Source: Crateriforma conspicua | GTDB lineage: Bacteria > Planctomycetota > Planctomycetia > Pirellulales > Pirellulaceae | Assembly (NCBI RefSeq): GCF_007752935.1 | Contig: NZ_CP036319.1 | Span: forward strand, 3,534,001 to 3,598,000 | DNA length: 64,000 nt | Direction of reading: 5' to 3' | Part shown: positions 1 to 7,388 of the stretch, piece after piece | How the letters are laid out: every line of letters begins with the position of its first letter | Position numbering within the stretch: position 1 is the first letter of the stretch | Notes under the pieces: model-generated | Told to the model about the DNA's origin: nothing | Seen by the model: only the letters and a program-made list of their open reading frames with translations | The model's database searches: none | Translations under genes and position numbers: made by a program

Positions 1-1
1 G

Positions 2-691
2 ATGCGCAGTGTCCATTGGGCCGCGACCGCGCGGACGGGAACGCTGCACAGCAAAATCTATGAACCGTCATCGATCGCCGGTGCGACCTTGGTGCTGGAC
101 TTTCACCGCCGAACCAACCCGGTCAAACACGAACCGGTTCGCGGTGATTTGGCGGTCACCGCGGCGGCATCGATTTCCGCCATGCTGCACGACCAAAACG
201 AACCGTTCGGACTGATCAGCAACGGACGTGATGCGGCCGACCGGATCCGCCACGACGGATGGCGCGGGGATCATCGTGTCCGCGACTCGGCGACGCGGGC
301 GGGACAGATGTTGGCCGAGAGCGACCGGATGCGTCCGGTGATCATGAAGCCGGACCGAGGTGTGATTCAGTTCAAAGACGTGATGCGTCGCCTGGCGCGT
401 TTGGAACCCACCGACGGCCTGACACTGCCGGAATTATTGGCCGAATGCGAAGGACGTTTGTCCAACGAGACGACCGTGTTGGTGATTCTGCAACAGTGTG
501 ACGAAGCCACCGCGTCGGCGTTGATTGGGCTATCTCGCCGCGGATGGGAAGTCGCGGTTATCGTCAACACGCACGACATCAACGACTACTCCGCCATCGC
601 CGGTCCAATGATCGCGGCACGGATCGCCACGTTCCACTTGGCCGATTTCGATTCGGTGGCGGATGTGTGTCGTAATGTCGCGATTCGGTAA
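2..691 (+). CDS. DUF58 domain protein, C-terminal part (5' truncated by window edge)
   Basis: The reading frame is open from the first bases of the window to a TAA at 689-691, so only the C-terminal part is present. The segment LVLDFHRR followed by the AAASISAMLHDQ helix and a short strand (FGLISNG) matches the von-Willebrand-like fold of DUF58 proteins. These are usually encoded beside MoxR-type AAA ATPases and transglutaminase-like proteins. The late segment TTVLVILQQCDEAT and the VAVIVNTHD strand fit the end of that fold. No membrane segment lies in the visible part. The family's biochemical role is unsettled. The family call is by resemblance of motifs only, and the partner genes would lie upstream of the window. 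Confidence 0.6.
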   Translation: MRSVHWAATARTGTLHSKIYEPSSIAGATLVLDFHRRTNPVKHEPVRGDLAVTAAASISAMLHDQNEPFGLISNGRDAADRIRHDGWRGDHRVRDSATRAGQMLAESDRMRPVIMKPDRGVIQFKDVMRRLARLEPTDGLTLPELLAECEGRLSNETTVLVILQQCDEATASALIGLSRRGWEVAVIVNTHDINDYSAIAGPMIAARIATFHLADFDSVADVCRNVAIR

Positions 692-946
692 TCTTTGACG
701 ATTCGATCGATTGTTTTGATTTTGACGCCCTGGTTTGCCGATCCTGTTCAACCGAGGGGGGCCTCGAACAATCAAAACTGCCGACGCCGTGTGGGTTTCA
801 CGCAATGATGCCCGTGCGCCGGTTGCGAACGCTTCGCCGGCAACAGCGGACGCGACGCAAACGCCGGAACGATCCGGTCAGATTCCTAGGCCTTCTTCGC
901 TGAATCATTCGTCCGAAGATTCCCGCGAGCCTACGGATCAAACGCC

Positions 947-2002
947 ATGTCGTTGACTTTATGCGTCCAATACAGTTTCTGTCGCGCCGCCAAGTGGTCG
1001 GCCCGACGTGCCGCCATCGTCGCTGCGATCGGTCTGGGGATGACCGTGGTCGGCAATCCAGCCGATGCTCAGCGTCCGGTTCTGCCGGGCACGGGATCGG
1101 AAATCGTTGGCGTCGCGGATGACTTCGAAGACCCCAACTGGGGCTACGTTCCGAACAATCCGAAAAGCACCGAAGATATCGATGAAAATCAACGCCAGCC
1201 GTTGGGCAAAAGCACCAATGGCCGGTGGTACGAAGGCATCAAGCGAGGCCATCCCGATGTCGTCAAACGTGTCGACACGCCCAAAGGTGGTTTGCCGGGC
1301 AGCAAGGGATCGTTGTTGCTGCAGTCCAAGATGACAGGCATCCCCGGTCGTCCGGAAGGAAAGATGCACCAGGACGATTTCATCTGCAACGTCCAGTATC
1401 GTCTGAAACGACGCTTGTCGGTATCGGAAGTTCCCAGCGTGACGACACGCGTCTTTCTGCCGCCGGTCGACCAGTGGGAAGACCGCAGTGGCCCACACTT
1501 TGGTTTCCGCTTGGCATTGGAAACCACGGCCATGGTGGAAAAGGAAACTGGTTTCTTCGGCATGAAACGCGAAGAAATGGGCAACGAGATTTACTGGCCC
1601 GGAATGTTCTTGGAATTCGAAAACAAGAGCCAAACCGGCAAGCCGCACGACTATGCGTACTGGCGAATCCGCAGCAACCGACGTGGCGCCGATTTCCGTG
1701 GCCCTCAAGTCACGACGACCGGATGGTGGACGCTTGGGATGAGTGTTACGCCCGACGGAATGGTGCATTACTATGCGTCGCCCGGCGTGGATGATTTGAC
1801 CGAAGATGATTACATCACCAGCCAGTTCCCCTACGACTATCGGGCCGAGCGTTTCCGTACGTTCTTCTACAATGTTTGCAGTGCGGACAACGGCCGCAAC
1901 TGGAGCACGGCGTTCATCGTGGACGATCCCAAGGTGTTCGTCCTGCGACCTCGCGGCGGCCAACGCGTCGCCCGCACACCGTCATCCAAGTCCCGCCGCT
2001 AA
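947..2002 (+). CDS. Secreted protein of unknown function
   Basis: This 351-residue protein starts with a long signal peptide: a basic stretch, the hydrophobic core AAIVAAIGLGMTVVG, and a likely cleavage after PADA. The mature part opens with a DDFEDPNWGYVPNNPKS segment and contains many aromatic and acidic residues (HFGFRLALE, EIYWPGMFLEFEN, TTGWWTLGMSVTPDGMVHYYASPG), which suggests a beta-sandwich such as a lectin/glucanase-like jelly roll. No catalytic motif is recognised. It is probably exported to the periplasm or cell surface. It stands alone: the upstream gene ends 255 bases before and the next real gene is on the other strand. Function unknown. Confidence 0.75.
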   Translation: MSLTLCVQYSFCRAAKWSARRAAIVAAIGLGMTVVGNPADAQRPVLPGTGSEIVGVADDFEDPNWGYVPNNPKSTEDIDENQRQPLGKSTNGRWYEGIKRGHPDVVKRVDTPKGGLPGSKGSLLLQSKMTGIPGRPEGKMHQDDFICNVQYRLKRRLSVSEVPSVTTRVFLPPVDQWEDRSGPHFGFRLALETTAMVEKETGFFGMKREEMGNEIYWPGMFLEFENKSQTGKPHDYAYWRIRSNRRGADFRGPQVTTTGWWTLGMSVTPDGMVHYYASPGVDDLTEDDYITSQFPYDYRAERFRTFFYNVCSADNGRNWSTAFIVDDPKVFVLRPRGGQRVARTPSSKSRR

Positions 2003-2022
2003 TAGGGGGGACGGGGGCGAAT
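2001..2022. repeat. G-rich dispersed repeat (TAATAGGGGGGACGGGGG type)
   Basis: Overlapping the stop codon of the secreted-protein gene is a short G-rich phrase close to phrases at about 5537-5553 and at 7211-7246 (where it occurs twice). It always sits at the edge of rearranged DNA: beside the transposase remnant here, and at the outer edge of both copies of the prc tail duplication. It may mark the end of a mobile element. Confidence 0.4.
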
Positions 2023-2038
2023 GGCACGGACTTAGGTC

Positions 2039-2353
2039 CTAAGCTCCCGTGGCGTAACGGTTTCGGTCCGGATCACGGGGATCTCGCATGAGCTTGTATT
2101 TTTTGGCGCGACGTTTCAATTCCCTGGGGTGCTGACGCCCCGGTCGGTTTCCCAAACGAAGTTCGGCAATGGGTTCGAGTAGGTTCTCCCATTGCTGTCG
2201 GGAACCTCCGCCACCGAACCTTGGCGACCCGGCGATCTCTTTCAGTGCTTGCATTGCACCGGTGAAGCTCAATCGCGTCGGCGAAAGGCCGAACTTCAAT
2301 GCGGACGCTATCATCGCCGGCCGCGATCGGGGTGTCCCCATCATGCGGAGCAT
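2039..2353 (-). pseudogene. IS4-family transposase, C-terminal remnant
   Basis: About 100 codons remain of what is usually a protein of roughly 400-450 residues. The visible part has two features typical of the C-terminus of planctomycete IS4-type DDE transposases: the block GLSPTRLSFTGAMQAL and the basic tail HPRELKRRAKKYKLM. The catalytic core (DDE) is absent, so the fragment cannot transpose. It lies between a secreted-protein gene and the large TlpA-like gene, next to a G-rich repeat (2001-2020) that recurs near 5540 and 7220. No terminal inverted repeats were found around it. Confidence 0.7.
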
Positions 2354-2495
2354 GACCTACTGGACTGAAGGAATGCACTTACTCAGGAAGGCAACCATGG
2401 CCCAGATGCACGAGCATCGCGATCATTCTCCGTCCGATCAACAAGCCGAAAAGGACCTCCGTCCCCTAAAAATACTCTAACTCTGCTCGTGATAA

Positions 2496-5180
2496 CTATT
2501 CCTGGGCATCAAAAGGCTTCCAAGAGCGAATGCGGAGATCACGAAAATTTAGCACGGCATCCGCGTAGTGATATTTTGCACCAATCGCGATGAAGTGAGA
2601 TTCAGCCGGGTTCCACTCCTCAAGCTGTTTGTCCTTCACCACACGGCGATAGTCCAACCAAACATTGACGACGCCATCATTCATGCGAATCACGAAGGGG
2701 ACTTCGTTGTTTTTGGGTTTGAAAGGCTTTTGGTGGTCATCCAAATCATCCATCGGACCAACGGCCACCCAACGTTCTGTTGGATTGAACAACACCGCAT
2801 GAGTCACCTCGTTGGAATCGTAAAGAAAGATTCCTGCGTCCCACGCAGCGTACGGACTGGAACCATGAACGATTTCGCCACTGAGTTCCCATCGAGGCCC
2901 GAAGTCCACCTGGCAGCGAGCGATCATGCCGGTTGTTTGTGAGATCCCACGAATTGCTCCGCTGGGCCGACGAATCCACTCGCCGGAAACTTTTTCCCAT
3001 CCCAACACGCGATCGTCGCTTGGCAGCAGGCTAATTTCCGTCCCGTGGTCTGACTGATCCAAAGCCACCCGCCATGTCAACGCGACTTGCAGTGATTCCA
3101 ATCGATCGGCCACTAGTGGATAAAGGTCATCATTCTGCAAGACGGCCTCGAGCTTTTCGACCGCTGCCGAATATTGCTTCGACTGAATCGCCGCGACTGC
3201 TTCAGCGATCTGATTCTTCCGTGGTCCGGTGCGGCTCATCACGGCAAAGATCACTTGGTCTGCATCGAGTGGAAACTTGCCGAACGGATCATCATGGGGC
3301 TTGAACTCGATCAACTCCAGGAGTCTCCGGGCTTCCTGATACTGGCCAGCATGATAGGCAAACGCCAACCACATGGATCGCCACCAGTGTTTCATATTGG
3401 AACGTTGCCAGTCTTGAAGTGTTTCATTGTTCTGGGCTTCGTCCAGGTATTGATTGCAAACATTCCGCACGGCTTGATAGACGCCCGGCTTTTGAATGTA
3501 ACGTTCGCCAACGGGGTTATGGCGATCTCGCATGATCCGGATAACGGCGTCGCACAGCGCGTACGGAACATCACCGTCACAACGACCGGTCGCGGCGCAC
3601 TGCTGGCCAAACTCCAACATTTCATTATGTGAACCACCCCAGCGAGGACGCATTGCATGCAACCATTTTGCATACGCTGGCCAGTAGTCAAACTGTGCCT
3701 CGGTGGCCTGTCGAAACCAAAAATCCACTCCCTCATCGGCATCGGTCCCACCAGCCATTGCAACCGTGATCATCTCAGTCGCAGCGTGAGGCCGCTCAGG
3801 GCAGGCTTTCCAAGCCCTTCTTAAACAGTTTTCTGCTCGTTGAAGATGGTCCTCGAATCCTTTCCATCCTTCCGGTGTGACCTCCGATGCCCACCCATTA
3901 CCTCGAGCCTGCCATGCCTTGTCCAGGTGCATTTGACCTCCGATCAGGTTGACTAGCCACGGCGACAGATCTTTCATCTTGTTCGCAGTAAAGAAGTAGT
4001 TTCCGCGCAAACCAGGTGGCAACTCACTGAAGAATCCGAGCACGTTTTCGCCAACGACTCGTGATTGTTGACTCTCCGGGTCGTCAATCGGAATCGCTTC
4101 GAGCGATTGATGCCAACATCGATCAAGATAACGTTTTGCCTTCTTGACGTTATATTGCTTTTTGTTGTCTTGATCGCGATAGAAGTTCCACAGCATTCGT
4201 GCTGCGGCGAGTTTCAGATGCGTCGGATACCCCAGTACCGAGAAATCGCCGTGACTCTGTTCAATAATAGTGATCGCCTTGGGACGCGCATGCTTGTCTC
4301 GATTATTGCGGTACAGCATGACCGCATAGGCGTAGCGGACGACCGGATCATCACAATCTCGATCCATCAGGGTTTTCCCGATGGATTCCAAAGCTTCGTC
4401 TGTTTTTCGATCCACCTTTGACGCGAAACTTTTTGCGGTTTCGTCCAAAAATGCGATCGCGTCCGTGTCCCACCTGGCGTTTCTTTTGCCCAGTTTCTTG
4501 TATGAATCTACTAACGTGCGGTGATGGTACTGGTACTTGTCCTCGGAAAGTTGCCGGACCGTGTAAGCGTCGTCGCCAGGCGGTAAGACATAGACCTTGG
4601 TCGATTCATCTCTGATTCGTCGCAAAGACTCAGCGGCCAGGGACTGTCCGGCCAAAACTGCCTCAATCTTGCCACCCAAAGTTGAATTCAGGTCTCGATG
4701 CAATCCGTAGTCAGCCACTTGAACGATGCCGCTTTTGTCGATCATTAGTATCGACGGCAAAAAGGGAACCGACAACAGGCGTCTTAAATCTCCGCTCGGA
4801 TCAACCGCGGTCGGTATCGACAGTCGGAACTCTTCATAGCTTCGGTTCGCTTCATCGAGATCGTCCCCCGTATTGACCGCAAGAAATCGAATTCTTCGAT
4901 CGGAAAACCGCTGGGCAATCGCGTCGATTTTCGGCAGGCCCATTAGCCCCAGTTCCGAACTCGTGTTCCAGAAGTAGAGCAATACAGCATTATCTGATCG
5001 AAACTGTGGAAGCGTGATTTGACTTCCGTCGCTCAATTCAATTTGGCAAGGCGGCGGCTTGATTCCCAAAAGCGGATGCGACCAGAGATGTATCTGGGCA
5101 TTTGACACTCCCGGCGTGAGCACACAACAGGCAGCAAACGCGATAGCTGGAGCCACACGCGGCAAGACTGGAAGCAACAT
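2496..5180 (-). CDS. Large exported TlpA-like protein lacking redox cysteines, with helical repeat and C-terminal sandwich domain
   Basis: This 894-residue protein has an N-terminal signal peptide (cleavage near GVSNA). Residues about 40-165 form a thioredoxin/TlpA fold (ITLPQFRSDNAVLLYFWNT, then IRFLAVNTGDD, then VPFLPSILMIDKSGIV). At the position of the WCxxC motif the sequence is FWNTSSELG, so both redox cysteines are missing. The middle 500 residues are alpha-helical and resemble DUF4034/TPR-type proteins (WPAYAKWLHAMRPRWGGS). The last 190 residues look like a beta-sandwich (WELSGEIVHG, AAWDAGIFLYDSNEV, FVIRMNDGVVNVWLDYRRV) similar to sugar-binding or 3-keto-disaccharide hydrolase-like domains. 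The role is probably scaffolding or binding outside the cytoplasm. The next genes lie far away, so no operon is apparent. Confidence 0.7.
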   Translation of the reverse strand: MLLPVLPRVAPAIAFAACCVLTPGVSNAQIHLWSHPLLGIKPPPCQIELSDGSQITLPQFRSDNAVLLYFWNTSSELGLMGLPKIDAIAQRFSDRRIRFLAVNTGDDLDEANRSYEEFRLSIPTAVDPSGDLRRLLSVPFLPSILMIDKSGIVQVADYGLHRDLNSTLGGKIEAVLAGQSLAAESLRRIRDESTKVYVLPPGDDAYTVRQLSEDKYQYHHRTLVDSYKKLGKRNARWDTDAIAFLDETAKSFASKVDRKTDEALESIGKTLMDRDCDDPVVRYAYAVMLYRNNRDKHARPKAITIIEQSHGDFSVLGYPTHLKLAAARMLWNFYRDQDNKKQYNVKKAKRYLDRCWHQSLEAIPIDDPESQQSRVVGENVLGFFSELPPGLRGNYFFTANKMKDLSPWLVNLIGGQMHLDKAWQARGNGWASEVTPEGWKGFEDHLQRAENCLRRAWKACPERPHAATEMITVAMAGGTDADEGVDFWFRQATEAQFDYWPAYAKWLHAMRPRWGGSHNEMLEFGQQCAATGRCDGDVPYALCDAVIRIMRDRHNPVGERYIQKPGVYQAVRNVCNQYLDEAQNNETLQDWQRSNMKHWWRSMWLAFAYHAGQYQEARRLLELIEFKPHDDPFGKFPLDADQVIFAVMSRTGPRKNQIAEAVAAIQSKQYSAAVEKLEAVLQNDDLYPLVADRLESLQVALTWRVALDQSDHGTEISLLPSDDRVLGWEKVSGEWIRRPSGAIRGISQTTGMIARCQVDFGPRWELSGEIVHGSSPYAAWDAGIFLYDSNEVTHAVLFNPTERWVAVGPMDDLDDHQKPFKPKNNEVPFVIRMNDGVVNVWLDYRRVVKDKQLEEWNPAESHFIAIGAKYHYADAVLNFRDLRIRSWKPFDAQE

Positions 5181-5225
5181 CGATTTACCACAATCCCGAA
5201 CTATTTAACGCTAGCATCTGCGAGG

Positions 5226-5361
5226 CTAGGCACTGTTTATCAATTCAACACGAAGGCCAATGAAAACGGTAACCCGACGCGTCAGCGAGGGATTCTTGAT
5301 GAATGAATAACTTCGGCCCCTCGCTGACGCTTCGGGTTACCAATTGATAAACAGTGCCTAG
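5226..5361. repeat. 136-bp palindromic MITE-like element
   Basis: The outer arms 5226-5245 and 5342-5361 are perfect 20-bp inverted repeats (CTAGGCACTGTTTATCAATT and its complement). Inside them a second pair, 5268-5292 and 5317-5341, is inverted with one mismatch and carries the core GACGCGTCAGCGAGG. There is no coding capacity. The whole could fold into a long hairpin and looks like a non-autonomous mobile element or a large REP-like unit. The same GACGCGTCAGCG core occurs in the repeats at 58.3 and 63.6 kb. Confidence 0.75.
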
Positions 5362-5694
5362 TCCTCAATCAAGCAAGGCCTAAGTCGAAAATGATCTGAA
5401 AAACTCGAAAACCCTCGGCGTTTCCGCGGTGAATTGGAGGTTATCACAACTTCAACCCACTCACGAAAAGGACGGCTTCGAGTGTACGCCAAGTTACGCA
5501 AACGGCTCCGTCAAAGCAAACGAAAATTTCGTCGCAAATAAGGGGACGGGGGGGAGATTCGGCGGTCGGTGAGCGAGGGGGCGGACGTTGTCTTCGCGAT
5601 ACGAAAGGTGGCGATTCGTGTACCGCAAAAAAAAACGCGACCTGCCGTATCGGGAGGTCGTGTTGAGTGATTGTCGTGAGCCCAGGCGGCGGGC
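5362..5694. other. Gap with the outer edge of the duplicated prc 3' region
   Basis: No gene is supported here. From about 5537 the sequence matches the DNA downstream of the intact prc gene (from about 7229). It includes the G-rich repeat and a copy of the prc terminator at about 5626-5664, whose second stem arm has changed from AGGTCGCGTT to AGGTCGTGTT (still pairable through G-U). Confidence 0.6.
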
Positions 5695-6116
5695 CTAATT
5701 CAGCCGAGCCAAGTTCTGGGCACGCAAGGCCTGGATGTACTCGTAAGTGATGTTCATCACTTCGTCATAGTAGAACGAATCGGGGTAGATCTTATCACTC
5801 GGTTCGCTCATCTCTTCGGCCAGCTTGTCGTCTTCCTCGGCGGCTTCGAGTTCCTTGCGGCGTGCTTTGAATTCTTTTTCGTTGATAGACAACGTGTCAC
5901 GTTCCTTCTGTCGGACGTACAGTTCGATACGACGCAGCAGGTCGGTGAATTCGTCGATCTGCTGAACACGCATCTGTGAGTTGCGACGCAGTTGATCGAC
6001 CATGCTGCGAGGCACCAAGCTGTACAAGTCGTGCCGTTTCGCGGGAACGCGGTCGAATTCAATCGCGTAATCCAAATCGCTTTCGCCGACGTCCATCTTG
6101 GCGATGATGCTGGGCA
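5695..6116 (-). pseudogene. Duplicated 3' fragment of the Prc protease gene
   Basis: The translation of this stretch is nearly the same as the last 140 residues of the intact protease at 7389-9509. Over the last 133 codons I see only two residue differences (Ile for Asn in RVQQxDEF, Lys for Glu in SINExEF). The identity stops abruptly at 6116, after the shared bases ATGCTGGGCA, and what follows is unrelated. The fragment covers only the C-terminal DUF3340-like region and lacks the PDZ and catalytic domains, so it is not a working protease. A 133-codon frame with an internal ATG is open, but nothing shows that it is expressed. Confidence 0.88.
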
Positions 6117-6433
6117 GGAGGGAAAAAGGTACGCGGACTCATTCTTTCCTGTTCTAGTGAATAGGCAGTCCGCGCACCGGCGGCCGACACCAGGGTACGA
6201 AGTTTTGACAGCCACGGCGGAACGACGCTCCAAGTCTCGTTGCCTGTTTCCGTTTCGCCCGCCATTCTGCATCAGAAACGGTCGGAGAGCGGCGAAGTCT
6301 TAGTCGCTGAACGGCGGGCGGATCTAGCTTCGCAGAGGACGAAAGAGTTTTTTCTGAAAATCGGTGCCGGGCCGCGGAGAGAAATGACGGGTGTCAGGTA
6401 GAGGACTTACCCGACCGTCAATCGAGAACAATC
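6117..6433. other. Gap between prc fragment and thioredoxin gene
   Basis: No convincing gene is present. The stretch separates the broken end of the duplicated prc tail from the thioredoxin gene and should hold the latter's promoter, which I could not place. Confidence 0.4.
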
Positions 6434-6925
6434 ATGAACGACACCAAATCGGACCACCCAACCGTTGAGACGATGGATCCACGCCCGCAGCAAAAGCCGC
6501 TGTTTCATTTTTGGCGTTGCTTCTGGCTGACTTTTCTTGTGGTGTCGCTGGCCTATGCCTGGCATTGCTTCTACGTTCCCGCGAACGAGATCGCTTGGGC
6601 AACTGACTACGACTCGGCGAAGCAGCAAGCAGCCAAAACTGACAAACCGATTCTTCTCTACTTTACTGCCAACTGGTGTGTTCCGTGCCGCGTCATGAAG
6701 CGGCAAGTTTGGGCCGATTTCCAGGTAAAGGAATTGGTGAATGCAGAGTTCGTTCCGGTAGCAATCGACGTGGGCGATCCGGAAAACGCTGAGGTTATGG
6801 CGGCTTACGCCATTCAAGGTCCGCCGGTCACCATCGTTTGCGACTCACAAGGGCACGCTTTGGATTGGCGAGCAGGACGAATCAGCAAAACGGTCTTCCT
6901 CGAATTACTTGATTCGTCGCATTAG
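6434..6925 (+). CDS. Membrane-anchored thioredoxin-fold protein
   Basis: This protein of 163 residues has a short cytoplasmic N-terminus, one membrane segment (WLTFLVVSLAYAWHCFYV, about residues 30-48) and a thioredoxin domain facing the periplasm. The redox motif is intact: LYFTANWCVPCRVMKRQVW, with the CVPC pair near residues 79-82. The cis-proline is present in QGPPVTIV. The order of elements (DKPILLYF, the helix after CxxC, VPVAIDVGD, PPVTIVCDSQG) fits thioredoxin_7/DsbD-gamma-like reductases. It may reduce or isomerise disulphides in exported proteins. It lies between the two copies of the prc 3' region, so it was either bracketed by the duplication or carried in with it. Its partner protein is unknown. 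Confidence 0.8.
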   Translation: MNDTKSDHPTVETMDPRPQQKPLFHFWRCFWLTFLVVSLAYAWHCFYVPANEIAWATDYDSAKQQAAKTDKPILLYFTANWCVPCRVMKRQVWADFQVKELVNAEFVPVAIDVGDPENAEVMAAYAIQGPPVTIVCDSQGHALDWRAGRISKTVFLELLDSSH

Positions 6926-7320
6926 CTGGGAGATGAAAAGCGTCAGGGCGGAATGGCACCTAATCCACGGCAAGGTCTTGTAATGTCGGCACTTAGCGCC
7001 GACTGACAGCAGGGGGCTTCACTTGCGATGAGTTTGGTTATCGAACGACCTAAACACACGCAGCAAGGAAGCCCCCGTGTTTCAATCCGAACTCAGTTCG
7101 TTCCGTCGGCGGCTGATCGTCGCACGCCAGTCCGGTGATCTCTATTTCGCTTCGCCGCTGGATCGAAAGACTTTCGCGGAGCGAAAGGCGACTTTGGGTA
7201 CGCCGGTCGCTAATAAGGGGGACGCGCTAATAAGGGGGACGGGGGTAAATTCAGCAGTCGGTGAGCGAGGGCGGGGCGGACGTTTTCTTCGCGATGCGAA
7301 AGGTGGCGATTCGTGTGGCG
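6926..7320. other. Gap with imperfect inverted repeat and G-rich repeats
   Basis: An imperfect inverted repeat (GGGGGCTTCACTTGC near 7012 and GCAAGGAAGCCCCC near 7061) surrounds about 30 bases. Further on, two copies of the TAATAAGGGGGACG phrase occur at 7211 and 7229. From about 7229 the sequence is the source of the duplication seen at 5537. A 95-codon frame crosses it but reads through repeats and is not supported as a gene. Confidence 0.45.
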
Positions 7321-7358
7321 CAAAAAAAACGCGACCTGCCGGATTGGGAGGTCGCGTT
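7321..7358 (-). terminator. Rho-independent terminator of prc
   Basis: Read on the minus strand, just after the prc stop, AACGCGACCT pairs perfectly with AGGTCGCGTT around a short loop and is followed by a run of eight T. A copy with one changed base lies behind the duplicated fragment at about 5626-5664. Confidence 0.9.
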
Positions 7359-7388
7359 GAGTGATTGTCGTGAGCCCCGGCGGCGGGC

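Noticed and set aside
735-956. 73-codon plus-strand frame before the secreted-protein gene
   Set aside because: No family resemblance, overlaps the start of the next gene, and composition is like a leader region.
7077-7364. 95-codon plus-strand frame downstream of the thioredoxin gene
   Set aside because: It reads through the G-rich repeats and the prc terminator hairpin, so it is not a plausible protein.
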